Shown here: positions 35,429 through 44,698 of the stretch, in pieces | How positions within the stretch are numbered: position 1 is the first letter of the stretch | Layout: every line of letters starts with the position of its first letter | Source of the DNA: Botryobacter ruber | GTDB lineage: Bacteria; Bacteroidota; Bacteroidia; Cytophagales; Hymenobacteraceae | DNA: 64,000 bases | Assembly (NCBI RefSeq): GCF_003347595.2 | Contig: NZ_QCZK02000031.1 | Span: 62,001 to 126,000, forward strand | Direction: 5' to 3' | Made by a program: the position numbers and the translations under genes | The notes under the pieces: model-generated | The model's database searches: none | What the model saw: only the letters and a program-made list of their open reading frames with translations | What the model was told of the DNA's origin: nothing

Positions 35429-35841
35429 CGTCAATCAGATTAATTATGGTTAGGTGCAGTTGCGGCAGGGAACATCAGGCTGTGCAAAAGCCACAGCAGA
35501 ATGCAAAAGCCCCGGATGGATAAGTAGTAATTCTGCATAAAACCTAAACAGGCACTGGAAATGTAAACTTATGGTAAAGTTAATATTACGGTAATGTTGT
35601 GATAATGACGGGCTTAAACAGGATTATAGGAGGGGATTTTGGTGAATGAAAGTTATATATAGGTTAAGGTAAATATTTTTATAGTAAGTGTTGAAACACC
35701 GACCAGGTATGGACAGTGGCTGTGGCGTACGCTGAAGCATCAGAACCGGCATTGTTTTCTTCCTGGCTTTTAAGAGATTGCTTTCCGGTAAATACATTTT
35801 TTAAGCAAATTTTTTCTTCTTTTAGTTGTATGTCGTAGAAC
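35429..35841. other. Non-coding stretch before the MITE-like element
   Basis: AT-rich region between the minus-strand phosphatase gene and the plus-strand fasciclin gene. A degenerate element fragment (CAGTGGCTGTGGCGTACGCTG) begins at 35713. Promoters for both genes must lie here but I could not fix them to a consensus. Confidence 0.4.
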
Positions 35842-35844
35842 TAA

Positions 35845-36005
35845 GAGTATGTTTAAATTTCGTTTTAGCAAGCGAAAATTGTTCGGGAAGGGTTCTGACG
35901 AAATGTTTTTTGAGCAGCATAGCAGCGCTATGGTGCGAGAAAAATATGAAGTCAGGTTCCTTTCCGGGCAATTTGTAGCGCAAAGGACGGAATTTAAACA
36001 TGCTC
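35845..36005. mobile_element. MITE-like element, 161 bp, with terminal inverted repeats and TAA duplication
   Basis: The ends are inverted repeats: GAGTATGTTTAAATTTCG at the left and CGGAATTTAAACATGCTC at the right, one strand against the other with two mismatches in the first 18 bases; matching continues to about 45 bases inward at roughly two thirds identity. TAA flanks both ends (35842-35844 and 36006-36008), as expected for a 3-bp TNA-type target duplication seen with some IS5-family elements. A 55-codon frame (35849-36016) crosses it and is probably fortuitous. It ends 37 bases before the fasciclin gene. Confidence 0.65.
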
Positions 36006-36042
36006 TAAAGCAGTAACTAAAAACAAGAAAGACAAAACGACT

Positions 36043-36672
36043 ATGAAAAGAGAAATGCTATGCCCCCTGGTGCTGTTTATGTTTTCGGTGTTATTGCCTG
36101 GCTGCTCCAGTACCGATACCACCACCGATGTGGAGGTTTTAGACAAAAGTGTGGCTGAACAGGCTTATGAAAACGCACCGGATGTACCGCTTGGAGATAC
36201 CACGGATGAAGAACAGGTCAGAGGCAATGTTTCTGTCGACAACCAGGTGGGGCGTGATATGAGCATCGTAGCGATTGTGCAGCAGAACCCTGACCTGTCT
36301 ACGTTGCTGGAATTGGTAAAGGCGGCAGGTATGGTAAATGTGTTGCAAAGCCCGGCTTCCTACACCTTTTTTGCGCCCAACAACAAAGCGTTCGAGGCGC
36401 TTCCGGCGGGTACTGTTGAAAACCTGAAAAGGGCTGACAACCAAACGGAGCTGAAACGGCTGCTGCAGGCGCATGTGCTCAATAACAAACTAACCACCGC
36501 CGATATGCAGGCCAGCATGACCGAGAAAACGGCGCAGGGCGATGATGTGATTATCAAGCGCAACGGGCAGGTGGTACTGGTGGGTGGAGCCACGGTGCTA
36601 CGATCTGACTTGGATGCCTCTAATGGCGTAGTGCATATTATTGATAAGGTGCTGGTGCCGCCACAGGAATAA
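36043..36672 (+). CDS. Fasciclin (FAS1) domain lipoprotein
   Basis: A 209-aa lipoprotein. The signal ends in the lipobox LLPGC (Cys at 21), then an acidic linker of about 45 residues, then one FAS1 domain (about 75-209): DMSIVAIVQQNPDLSTLLELVKAAG, the H1-like motif YTFFAPNNKAFEALP, LKRLLQAHVL, and the H2-like NGVVHIIDKVLVPP at the end. FAS1 domains are cell-surface adhesion or ligand-binding modules; specific ligand unknown. A MITE-like element lies just upstream and may affect its promoter. Confidence 0.88.
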   Translation: MKREMLCPLVLFMFSVLLPGCSSTDTTTDVEVLDKSVAEQAYENAPDVPLGDTTDEEQVRGNVSVDNQVGRDMSIVAIVQQNPDLSTLLELVKAAGMVNVLQSPASYTFFAPNNKAFEALPAGTVENLKRADNQTELKRLLQAHVLNNKLTTADMQASMTEKTAQGDDVIIKRNGQVVLVGGATVLRSDLDASNGVVHIIDKVLVPPQE

Positions 36673-36719
36673 ACAGCCTGTTACTCCTGCCGGTTCGGTA
36701 TTAGCAGGAGCAGGAGACA

Positions 36720-36739
36720 ACCAGCCACCACAGCATTGG
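36720..36739 (-). repeat. Degenerate dispersed element, copy 11
   Basis: Plus strand ACCAGCCACCACAGCATTGG, the core with a shortened arm, running up to the glycerol-3-phosphate dehydrogenase start codon. Confidence 0.5.
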
Positions 36740-36741
36740 TT

Positions 36742-38343
36742 ATGGACGCAGGACAGGCAGCAACCGGCAGGCTCCCGTTTGATCGGGCACAATTTATCGG
36801 CAGGATAGAATCCGGGCCCTTGGTTTGGGATGTGCTGGTGATTGGCGGAGGGGCTACCGGCCTGGGAGTGGCCCTGGATGCAGCTGCAAGAGGCTTTACA
36901 ACCCTGCTGCTGGAGCAGTCGGACTTTGCGAAGGGTACTTCAAGCCGGAGCACCAAACTGGTGCACGGGGGCGTGCGGTACCTGGCGCAGGGCAATATCC
37001 GGCTGGTGTTCGAGGCCCTGCAGGAGAGGGGACTGCTGCTGCAAAATGCGCCGCACCTGGTAAAGGAGCAGCCTTTTATCATTCCCTGTTACAGCTGGTG
37101 GCGCAAGCTTTTTTATGGCGCCGGCTTAACAATTTACGACTGGATGGCCGGCCGCTTCCGGTTCCGGAAAACCTCGTTCCTTTCCCGGGAAAAAGTATTT
37201 GCACTGCTGCCAACCATCGAAAAGAGCGGGCTGAAAGGCGGCATCAGGTACTACGACGGTAAGTTCGATGATGCCCGTTTAGCTATAAACCTGGCGCAGA
37301 CCTGTGCCGGGCAGGGCGGCGTGCTGCTGAATTATGTACAGGTGACAAGTTTGCTGAAAGATGACCGCGGGCGCATTACAGGCGTACAGGCGCAGGACCT
37401 GGAAAGCGGACGGGAGTACCGGTTACAGGCCAGGGTGGTCATAAATGCCACTGGTGTGTTTGTAGATACCGTGCTGCACATGGACAAGCCGGCTGGTGAG
37501 CCGCTGGTGCGGCCGAGCCAGGGGGTGCATGTGGTTGTAGACAGCAGCTTCCTGCCAGGCGAAACAGCCCTGATGATACCTGAAACACCGGATGGGCGTG
37601 TGCTGTTTGCCATTCCGTGGTACCGGCATGTGCTGGTTGGCACCACAGACACGCCGCTTCACAGTAGCAGCCTGGAACCAGATGCCCTTTCAGATGAAAT
37701 AACTTTTATACTGCAGACGGCGGGGCGGTACCTGAGCCGCAAGCCTACCCGCCAGGATGTGCGGAGTGTTTTTGCCGGATTGCGCCCGTTGGCGGCGCCT
37801 GCCGGCACCCCGGAAAGCACCAAAGAAATTTCCCGCAGCCATAAGTTAATTGTAGCCCCCTCCGGGCTTATCACGATAACTGGCGGCAAATGGACGACCT
37901 ACCGCAAAATGGCAGCAGACACAGTAGATGCAGCGATTAAAGCAGCGGGTTTACCAGCAGTACCCTGCCCGACGGCAGCCATCAAAATACACGGTTACCA
38001 GGCCGCAACTCACACCGCCGGCCACCTGGCCGTTTACGGGAGCGATGCGGCAGCAATAGAGGCTTTGGTGGCTGGCAGAGCAGAACTTGGCAGCAGGTTG
38101 CACGAAGATTTCCCCTACAGGCAGGCAGAGGTGGTGTGGGCCGTGCGGCACGAAATGGCCAGAACCGTGGAAGATGTACTGGCCAGAAGGTTGCGGGTGC
38201 TGTTCCTGGATGCCAGGGCCGCGATCCGGATGGCGCCGAAGGTTGCTGCTATTCTGGCGCAGGAACTCGGCCAGGATGAGCGCTGGGTGCAGCAACAGAT
38301 CAGCAGTTTCACCCGGCTGGCTGGCCGCTATCTGCCGGCTTAG
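36742..38343 (+). CDS. glpD: FAD-dependent glycerol-3-phosphate dehydrogenase
   Basis: GlpD oxidises glycerol-3-phosphate to dihydroxyacetone phosphate and passes electrons to quinone at the inner membrane. ATG at 36742 gives 533 aa; a TTG two codons earlier is in frame. The FAD-binding motif VLVIGGGATGLGVALDAAARG (Gly-rich loop at about 34-42) is followed by the family signature TSSRSTKLVHGGVRYLAQGN, then ARVVINATGVF, PSQGVHVVVD, TDTPLHS and the C-terminal GGKWTTYRKMA, plus a helical C-terminal domain. No glycerol kinase or transporter is adjacent. Start is immediately behind a degenerate dispersed element. Confidence 0.9.
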   Translation: MDAGQAATGRLPFDRAQFIGRIESGPLVWDVLVIGGGATGLGVALDAAARGFTTLLLEQSDFAKGTSSRSTKLVHGGVRYLAQGNIRLVFEALQERGLLLQNAPHLVKEQPFIIPCYSWWRKLFYGAGLTIYDWMAGRFRFRKTSFLSREKVFALLPTIEKSGLKGGIRYYDGKFDDARLAINLAQTCAGQGGVLLNYVQVTSLLKDDRGRITGVQAQDLESGREYRLQARVVINATGVFVDTVLHMDKPAGEPLVRPSQGVHVVVDSSFLPGETALMIPETPDGRVLFAIPWYRHVLVGTTDTPLHSSSLEPDALSDEITFILQTAGRYLSRKPTRQDVRSVFAGLRPLAAPAGTPESTKEISRSHKLIVAPSGLITITGGKWTTYRKMAADTVDAAIKAAGLPAVPCPTAAIKIHGYQAATHTAGHLAVYGSDAAAIEALVAGRAELGSRLHEDFPYRQAEVVWAVRHEMARTVEDVLARRLRVLFLDARAAIRMAPKVAAILAQELGQDERWVQQQISSFTRLAGRYLPA

Positions 38344-38379
38344 GCAGCTTTTTAGCCTCTAAACTGCTGCCATTTACTT

Positions 38380-38412
38380 TGCAGCTCCTGCCACCATTCC
38401 CGCTGCTGTACA
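38380..38412 (-). repeat. Dispersed GGCTGTGGTGGC element, copy 12 (degenerate)
   Basis: Plus strand TTGCAGCTCCTGCCACCATT then CCCGCTGCTGTAC. Two core mismatches. Lies 40 bases after the glpD stop; 38413-38702 holds nothing else recognisable. Confidence 0.55.
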
Positions 38413-38702
38413 AAATATCACGGAGAACTAACCGGAAGATGAGGTTTTATAAAAAGACTGGCGTGGTTGTGTAAGCAGTCAGGCGGACTGGTTTTATCCT
38501 GTTCCACTCCGGTTCGGGAGCGGAACAGGACCAGGTACTCTTTCATAGTTTTACGGGTAGAAAAGGCGCGCATCGCAGCTGCAACAGGAACAGGTGCGGC
38601 TGCTTTGTACTGTATAGATGCAGCAGCACCAGGAAGGGTTGCATGCTCCCTGAAATTTTTTTTCAGCCCGGACTGGAATAAAAGTAGTTGCGGCAGCTAA
38701 AA

Positions 38703-38748
38703 CAGGAGAAAGCCGGCTTCCATAGGGTTGGAAACCGGCTTTCTCCTG
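38703..38748. terminator. Hairpin terminator between convergent genes
   Basis: Stem CAGGAGAAAGCCGG / CCGGCTTTCTCCTG (38703-38716 and 38735-38748), extended by CTTCC / GGAAA. On the minus strand it is followed by TTTTAG, so it probably ends the sugar transferase transcript and may also stop glpD. Confidence 0.7.
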
Positions 38749-38804
38749 CCTGATGAGTTTTAAACCGCTTGTATTGTCCGTGTCCTGAGCCTGGTGGTAC
38801 AGGT

Positions 38805-40190
38805 TTAGAAAGCGTTGTTGTGTACCTTCTTCCCAAAAACAGTCAGGTAAATAATTTTAATATCGAGGAGCAAAGACCAGTTTTCCACATACCACAGGTC
38901 GTGCACGGTACGTTGGTTGCGTTGTTCTTTTGTGTCGGTTGGTCCGCGCCAGCCGTTTACCTGTGCCCAGCCTGTAATGCCTGGTTTAAAGTAGTGCCTG
39001 ATCATGTACTTGTCTTCACTTTCCTGGAACTGCTGGTTCAGGAAGCTTCTGTGCGGTCGGGGGCCCACCACGCTCATGTCGCCCAGGAGCACGTTTATGA
39101 ACTGCGGCAACTCGTCGATGCTGTATTTCCTGATAAACTTGCCTGTTCCCGTAATGCGGGCATCGTCTTTCTGGGTAGACAAGGTGCCGCCGGTGGCAGC
39201 GTCGTTTTGCCGCATGCTTCTGAACTTATACACCTTAAAGGGCTTGCCGCCTTTCCCGATCCGGGTAGGGCAGTAAAACGCAGGGCCCGGGGATTCGAGC
39301 TTGATCAGGATGGCCAGCACCAGGAACACAGGTGCCAACATGGTGAGTGCAGCCAGGGCAAATACTTTATCGAAGGCGTTTTTGAGGTAGAAAGAGAATT
39401 TCTCGTCGAGCGGTAAGTGCCTTACATCTACCGCATCCAGCTGCCCAACCCGCACCGGCTTGTAATGTTTGCCCAGTAAGCCCTGGTAGTCCGGAATGTA
39501 TTTCACCCGGATGCCATGGTAATCAGCGGCTTCTATAATGTTGCGGACTTTTTTAGAGGTTTTAACCGGTAAAGCAATTACAATCTCGTCTACGGGGTTA
39601 TCTTTCAGGAACTGGCGCATGCTGTCCAGGTTGCCCACCACCCTTTCCTGCTCTACCAGGCACTGTTCATTCTTTTTACAGTTAATAAATCCCTTGATCC
39701 TGTAGCCAGCGGCCGGGTTTGAGTAAAACTCTTTCTCCACATATCTTGCCGGATTGCCTACGCCCGCTACAAGGGCATACTTTGTTTCGTTGGGTATATT
39801 TTTTACCTGGTTTACAGCTTTTAATATTAAATAATTTACTGAAACGCCCAATATCGGAAAACCAACCACAAAGGCTGCCATCACTTCTCTGTCAGGCACC
39901 GGAAAGGAAAACAATATATAGGAAAGGAACACCAGCCCCAGCAAAATGAAATAGGCTTTGATGTAGCTCGAAATACGCGCACTGAACCTGTTGTAAAAGT
40001 TAGAGAAGTACAGGTTTCTCCAGTATCCGATCACGAACCAGAGCAAGAGGAAGCCTGCAAAAATACTCCACTCCAGCTCAGGGTTTTTGCTGTCGTTAAA
40101 AAAGTGAAGCGAAACTAAAAACGTCAGGAGGAGGGTAAGCATATCTCCTCCCAGATAGAAGGATGGGTGTATTTGTCTTGAGGTATTCAT
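38805..40190 (-). CDS. Undecaprenyl-phosphate sugar phosphotransferase (polyprenyl glycosylphosphotransferase)
   Basis: Enzymes of this family start a surface glycan by moving a sugar-1-phosphate from a nucleotide sugar to undecaprenyl phosphate. The 461-aa protein starts at ATG 40190 (MNTSRQIHPSF); an upstream in-frame ATG at 40253 would add 21 hydrophilic residues. It has four N-terminal membrane helices, a central CoA-binding-like domain (KYALVAGVGNPARYVEKEFY), a further helix, and the catalytic C-terminal domain with FKVYKFRSMRQND, KYSIDELPQFINVLLGDMSVVGPRPH and PGITGWAQVNGWRG. The architecture is WcaJ-like. It is the only initiating transferase near the glycan locus. Sugar specificity cannot be inferred. 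Confidence 0.9.
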   Translation of the reverse strand: MNTSRQIHPSFYLGGDMLTLLLTFLVSLHFFNDSKNPELEWSIFAGFLLLWFVIGYWRNLYFSNFYNRFSARISSYIKAYFILLGLVFLSYILFSFPVPDREVMAAFVVGFPILGVSVNYLILKAVNQVKNIPNETKYALVAGVGNPARYVEKEFYSNPAAGYRIKGFINCKKNEQCLVEQERVVGNLDSMRQFLKDNPVDEIVIALPVKTSKKVRNIIEAADYHGIRVKYIPDYQGLLGKHYKPVRVGQLDAVDVRHLPLDEKFSFYLKNAFDKVFALAALTMLAPVFLVLAILIKLESPGPAFYCPTRIGKGGKPFKVYKFRSMRQNDAATGGTLSTQKDDARITGTGKFIRKYSIDELPQFINVLLGDMSVVGPRPHRSFLNQQFQESEDKYMIRHYFKPGITGWAQVNGWRGPTDTKEQRNQRTVHDLWYVENWSLLLDIKIIYLTVFGKKVHNNAF

Positions 40191-41123
40191 AAGTTTTACT
40201 TTTAATAGGTTGTTCTCAGGTTCAACAGCAGGCTTAAAGAGGTTACCTTCCAATGCACCTTACTGACTGTATTGTTTACTGACGAAGCTAGCCTGCCCGG
40301 TTACAGGTTAAACAACAGCAGTGCACTTGCCATTGCTTGCCCTGCTAGTTTACAGGCCGAGGGAGAGAATGCTCTACTTTTCTTTTTTAGCAGGAGCCGG
40401 TTTCAGCAACTCCTGGTGAGAGTGGTGGTGGTTGCGTTGCTTTGGCGTAGCACAAGGGCTTTTATGATGCTGTTCAAACGGAAGACTGAACCAGGTGCGT
40501 CTGATCGTGAGCCATCGCGCATTGCCTTAGGTTGCATACTGATTTGTTATGTAAAAACAAGGGTGTTGCAGCTGCCAGGACAGTTGTCCGGGGTGTAGTG
40601 GCTTTGTAATTGTTTGTCATAGCTTTGAGTGTTTAGAGTGACCTTTTTCAAAAAGTTGGGCTGCCAGATGTTGCTTTTGCTTTATTTTTATATTAACAAA
40701 TTGTTTTTAATATTTTTGTTATAAAAAATATACTTAAATCAAGGGGTACGGTTGTGGTGTTGTGGTTTATTTTGGTTAAAGGCTGTTTTTGGTGGGTGAA
40801 TGGTTAATTTACATATACTAATATTGTTTTTCACCGAGTAAAGTTTTTGCCTGTTGCTCGCCTGCCTGTTCCTGGCCGGGTTGTTATGAAGGCTGCAGGG
40901 TTGGCGCTCTTCAAATAAACAGTCGTAAGTCGCTCTTTTTTGATTTGTTTTACAACTTGTTCATACCTGCCCGGGCCTTCCTCCTCCGCTTTCCGGGCAC
41001 CTCAGCAGCAGCTAAACCCTGGTGCACGTTTTAAGGGCGCCGGTAGCAAAAACCAGTCTTTCCTTACTACGTAAGAAGTAGGAGTAATTACAGCTTTTTT
41101 TAAAATATAAACAGATTATTCTA
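40191..41123. other. Long non-coding region upstream of the glycan locus
   Basis: 933 bases without a credible gene. It is divergent between the sugar transferase (-) and the lyase-like gene (+). The part from about 40660 to 40850 is markedly AT-rich (for example AACAAATTGTTTTTAATATT at 40696) unlike the GC-balanced surroundings, consistent with a promoter region or the edge of an acquired block. TAATATTG near 40817 only loosely resembles a -7 box. Confidence 0.4.
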
Positions 41124-41987
41124 ATGGTTGCTCCCTCACGTTTCCTGCCAGTCTTTGTCCTGGTTTGTCTGATGACTTTTTCTTATAAACAATATGAGCA
41201 GGCTGCACCACCCGGGTCTGTTGCCCCGGGTGCTTCTGATAAGCTTTTGTTCGAGGAAACCTTTGAAGGGGCCAACCCTTTTTCTACGGCGCACAACCTG
41301 GAAACAGGCGACTGGCAATACGCCCTGCAATATGTAAACAGCCCTGTGTACAGGGGGCGAAAAGCCGTCCGCTTCGAGATCAGGGAAGATCAGCCGCTGG
41401 TTAAAAATGGTAAAAGGTCGGAAGTAACCATTGTAGATGCTGTTCCGGACAAAAACAGGTGGTACTCCTTTGCTGTTTACTTTCCTTCAGATGGCTTTGC
41501 CACCGATTCTGAACAGGAAATCATCAGCCAGTGGCGACAACGGCCCGATTACCATCTGGGAGAAGATGGCGGGAGTCCTGCTACCGCTTTGCGCGTGAAA
41601 AGAGACAAGTTTATTTTAGATGTTGGCTACAATGCAAAGCAGGTGTCGGATGGTGTAGCGCCGGGAGGCCGGAAGAAGATTGAACTGGGAGCTGTAACCA
41701 AGAATACCTGGCATGAGTTTGTGTTTCATTTTGTGCATTCCTATGGCGAGGATGGCCTGGTAGAAGTGTGGCACAATGGCGAGAAGATACTTACCCATAA
41801 AGGGGGCAACATGTACAATAATGTAATGTTGCCAAAATGGAAGATCGGGCTGTATAAGGCTTCCTTTAAGCATGGCACCTCCGAGGTAAGTAAACGAATA
41901 GCCTACTTTGACGACATCAGGGTGGGCAGTGAAAAAGCTGCTTTCGCTGACATGACATCGGGTGCCCAGACAGCCCGTAAAGAGTAA
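41124..41987 (+). CDS. Secreted polysaccharide-lyase-like protein (heparin lyase I type fold)
   Basis: A 287-aa exported protein with an N-terminal signal or anchor (SRFLPVFVLVCLMTFSY). The mature part looks like the jelly-roll family of heparin lyase I / PL20-like proteins: LLFEETFEG at the first strand, KAVRFEIREDQP, KRSEVTI, RWYSFAVYFPSDGF, EIISQWRQRPDY, and the C-terminal NVMLPKWKIGLYK with YFDDIRVG. This family cleaves or binds uronic-acid polysaccharides. In a glycan-export locus such a lyase would trim or release the product, but that is inference and catalytic residues were not confirmed. Confidence 0.75.
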   Translation: MVAPSRFLPVFVLVCLMTFSYKQYEQAAPPGSVAPGASDKLLFEETFEGANPFSTAHNLETGDWQYALQYVNSPVYRGRKAVRFEIREDQPLVKNGKRSEVTIVDAVPDKNRWYSFAVYFPSDGFATDSEQEIISQWRQRPDYHLGEDGGSPATALRVKRDKFILDVGYNAKQVSDGVAPGGRKKIELGAVTKNTWHEFVFHFVHSYGEDGLVEVWHNGEKILTHKGGNMYNNVMLPKWKIGLYKASFKHGTSEVSKRIAYFDDIRVGSEKAAFADMTSGAQTARKE

Positions 41988-42004
41988 GCCGGTTGCCGGC
42001 TTAC
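41984..42004. other. Hairpin between convergent genes
   Basis: A perfect 9-bp stem GTAAGCCGG / CCGGCTTAC with loop TTG. The left arm contains the stop codon of the lyase-like gene. No T-tract follows, so termination is uncertain. Confidence 0.45.
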
Positions 42005-42058
42005 GGAAAATAGTAGGGGCTGCCGTTATTACAGGCAAAGCCATAAGTTGAACAGGCG

Positions 42059-43126
42059 CTAAAACTGTCCGTCCTGCCGGGCTGAATTTATCAGTAGTTC
42101 TTTGCAAACATGTAAAACGGAGGCTGCCCGGGCCTGCCATCGCTGCTTCATTTTGCTCATGTTTGGAACCGTGTACAGCGGCGTTGTCATGCTGACCCAG
42201 CTGTTCAGCAGTTTTGTAAGGCTATAGATATATTTTGCTCTTTTAAGCAGAACAATGCCGGGGTAAGGGAGCCTGTTTAAGATAAAGAGATATCTCCACC
42301 TCTTTTTAGATAACATAGTAAATTCTGTCCGTTTTTCTATCAGGATGCTCCTGCTTTTATGAAACCCAAGTGCATATCTGATGCCTGCCCTGATGGCTTT
42401 GTCAGCAAGCAGTTCGTTCCTGTAGAAATCCCCTTCCTCATATAAATCAAACCAGGACTCCCGGCAGCTATCGGCCTGGCAATAGCGAAGATTTATGCCG
42501 CTGAACCTTTTGTTGTAGGTAACCAGAAGTTTTGGCGTAAAGGCCATCGCATACTTAAGGGCAACCCTGGCACAGAAGTAACTGTCTTCGCCGCTCACCA
42601 TACCTGCCGGAAATCCGCCTGTTGCATCAAAAACGGCTTTCCGCACAACAGTGGCCGAGAGTCTTGAGATTCCGTGTTTAAATTCTGTTTCGAAGTAGTT
42701 CTGCACAAATCCTTCCGGCAAATGCCTGCACTTGTCGTAAACCTTGTTTTGCTCTAATACCGTGTATGAAGAAGAATACAGGCCACAGGCAGGATATCGC
42801 TCAATCAGGTGCTTCATTTCTTCGAGAAAAGAAGGTTCCCAGGTATCGTCAGCATCCAGGAAGGCTATGAAAGCAGATTGCGCATGGCCCACGCCATAGT
42901 TCCGTGCTGCGGATACGCCCCCGTTTGCGATCGAAAAAATTTTAATGCGGGTGTCGTAAAAAGTCTCCGCTATAGCCAGGCTCCTGTCTGTAGAGCCGTC
43001 ATTTACAATAATTACTTCATAGTCCTGAAAGCTTTGGTTGAACACAGACAGGAGGGTATCGGCTATATGTGTCTCTTTGTTATAAAGAGGTATCACGATA
43101 CTGAAAAAAGGCGTTACATCATCCAT
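42059..43126 (-). CDS. Family 2 glycosyltransferase
   Basis: A 355-aa GT-A fold enzyme that transfers a sugar from a nucleotide donor. The N-terminus has FFSIVIPLYNKETHIADTLL and YEVIIVNDGSTDRSL (nucleotide-binding Asp), then GVSAARNYGVGHA and the metal-binding FLDADDTWEP. MVSGEDSYF holds the likely catalytic acidic residues. The C-terminal 80 residues are basic and lack membrane helices. It is on the minus strand, unlike the other glycosyltransferases, next to a T9SS cargo gene. Donor and acceptor unknown. Confidence 0.9.
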   Translation of the reverse strand: MDDVTPFFSIVIPLYNKETHIADTLLSVFNQSFQDYEVIIVNDGSTDRSLAIAETFYDTRIKIFSIANGGVSAARNYGVGHAQSAFIAFLDADDTWEPSFLEEMKHLIERYPACGLYSSSYTVLEQNKVYDKCRHLPEGFVQNYFETEFKHGISRLSATVVRKAVFDATGGFPAGMVSGEDSYFCARVALKYAMAFTPKLLVTYNKRFSGINLRYCQADSCRESWFDLYEEGDFYRNELLADKAIRAGIRYALGFHKSRSILIEKRTEFTMLSKKRWRYLFILNRLPYPGIVLLKRAKYIYSLTKLLNSWVSMTTPLYTVPNMSKMKQRWQARAASVLHVCKELLINSARQDGQF

Positions 43127-43231
43127 AAAAAATATACTAAGGGTGAAGATGACTTAAGTGTAGCAACAGGCTATGCTGCCTGCATATTTATTCCAGCTGA
43201 CGTCTGGAAGTGGAGTATACCGCATGCAGCA

Positions 43232-44698
43232 CTAATTCTGGATAACCAGCTTCAGGGTCTTGGTCCTGTTTTCTGTCTGTAACCTGACGAAATACAGGCC
43301 TCCCTTGAGATATGTATTCAGTTTAGTTGAATAAACTTCACCAGCCTCTGCTATACCCTGCTCCAGGCTGGAAACAAATATGCCTTTACTATCATACAAG
43401 TCCAGAGTATAATCTCCACTCTCCTGAACAGCGAAGGTAATAGTGGTTTGAGTTTGGAGAGGGTTTGGGTAGGCGAGCAGTTCTCCCTCTTCACTTTCAG
43501 AATAAACTGTTACGCCTTCCACATCTGTTGCCAGTACGCCAACTGCTTCCCAGGTATTTCCCTGCGCTATAGGGTTCATGTTTGTAGCCAGAATCACTAC
43601 ATCGGTACTGAAGTTGTCTTTGCTGCTGGTGGCATAGTTATGAAACCCATTGATAAGTGTGAATGGAGGACTGAAAGCAATTTTAGACAAAGCAGATTCC
43701 CTATATACTAACCTTCCGCCTCTTTCGGCTGACGTGTATACTACTTTCATCTTTCCAAAAGTTTCGTTCAGGAGCACAATCGGTCTGGTCCCTTCTGTGC
43801 TTGTAATTCTGTAGAGGTCGTCCCAGGTACCTTGCGGACGGCGCACCAGCAGGGCCAGTTTGGGATATCCGGGTTCGTCGTAACTGGTTTTAACAGCACA
43901 GTATAAGGTTCCGTCGCTGGCTACGGCCATGTTCAGGTGGTCGTCGGCCATGCCTTTGCCAACATCCAGAGCCGACTGCGAGGCCGGCACCTCATCTGCT
44001 GACCAGGCCGTGGGGGCTGCTCCGTTTGCGTGAGTTTTAAAACCGAAACGCTTGGTATTCTGGTTAGACCAAAGCACGCCAATTTTATCGGGCATGGCAA
44101 TAATGCCACTGATGTCATCGTCTGTTATTCCGGTGGCTATGGTTATCGGGGCGCTCCAGGTTTTATAAGGCGGATCGCTCCACTGTACATACACATCGTG
44201 TTTACCATCGTGGGCTATCCACATCCTGCCGGTACCGTCGATATCCATGGTGGCTGTTTCAACGCCTTCCTGCAGGGGCAGGTCTATCTTTTCAGGTCTG
44301 CGCGACCAGAGCTTGTAAGTTTGTAAACCCGGAACATACTCCAGCGATAACAAGTAAGAGTCAGCAGAGGAGCCCCTGAAGAGCAGGATGTGTACCACAT
44401 TGTCTACCACCTTGCAGTCGGCCCGGGGGGAGGTGCTGGATGCTATGGTGAGTACCTTGGTCCAGGAGGTGCCATCAAGCCGCCAGACATGGGTGCCCGC
44501 CTCGTTTGCTAATACTGCCCAATGCTTTCCGTCATAAGACCATACCTTAGATTGTGGTTTATCGGCGGTATTGATTGCGATGGACAAGGACGCCAGGTTT
44601 TTTATAGCATAAAAGCCTTTTACTGCTTGTTGAGCAGCAAGATTGAAAGATGCCAGCGTTGCATAAACACACAAAAACAGCGTTGTAAATCTTTTCAT
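43232..44698 (-). CDS. T9SS-secreted propeller-like protein (paralogue 1)
   Basis: 488 aa from ATG 44698 (MKRFTTLFLCVYATLASFNLAA signal); the frame extends to an ATG at 44737, which would add 13 residues before the signal. Residues 20-400 form repeated strand blocks with W-rich motifs: DKPQSKVWSYDGKHWAVL, GTHVWRLDGTSWTKVLTI, RADCKVVDNVVHILLFRG, TATMDIDGTGRMWIAHDG, QWSDPPYKTWSAPI and GMADDHLNMAVASDGTLYCAVK, which suggest a six- or seven-bladed beta-propeller, but I cannot name the family. A T9SS type-A sorting domain (about 415-488, LLAYPNPLQTQTTI, GLYFVRLQ, LKLVIQN) ends the protein. Close paralogues at 57903 and, as a C-terminal part, at 60255. Confidence 0.82.
   Translation of the reverse strand: MKRFTTLFLCVYATLASFNLAAQQAVKGFYAIKNLASLSIAINTADKPQSKVWSYDGKHWAVLANEAGTHVWRLDGTSWTKVLTIASSTSPRADCKVVDNVVHILLFRGSSADSYLLSLEYVPGLQTYKLWSRRPEKIDLPLQEGVETATMDIDGTGRMWIAHDGKHDVYVQWSDPPYKTWSAPITIATGITDDDISGIIAMPDKIGVLWSNQNTKRFGFKTHANGAAPTAWSADEVPASQSALDVGKGMADDHLNMAVASDGTLYCAVKTSYDEPGYPKLALLVRRPQGTWDDLYRITSTEGTRPIVLLNETFGKMKVVYTSAERGGRLVYRESALSKIAFSPPFTLINGFHNYATSSKDNFSTDVVILATNMNPIAQGNTWEAVGVLATDVEGVTVYSESEEGELLAYPNPLQTQTTITFAVQESGDYTLDLYDSKGIFVSSLEQGIAEAGEVYSTKLNTYLKGGLYFVRLQTENRTKTLKLVIQN

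Noticed and set aside
35849..36016. 55-aa frame MFKFRFSKRKLFGKG... inside the MITE-like element
   Set aside because: Its ends coincide with the terminal inverted repeats, so the frame is best explained as a by-product of the element.
40272..40598. 108-aa plus-strand frame upstream of the glycan locus
   Set aside because: Begins without a ribosome-binding site, has no recognisable domain, and lies in divergent promoter space.
41036..41056. ops/JUMPstart-like sequence (GGCGCCGGTAGC)
   Set aside because: Differs from the ops consensus at several positions, and RfaH-type control by ops is not established in this phylum.
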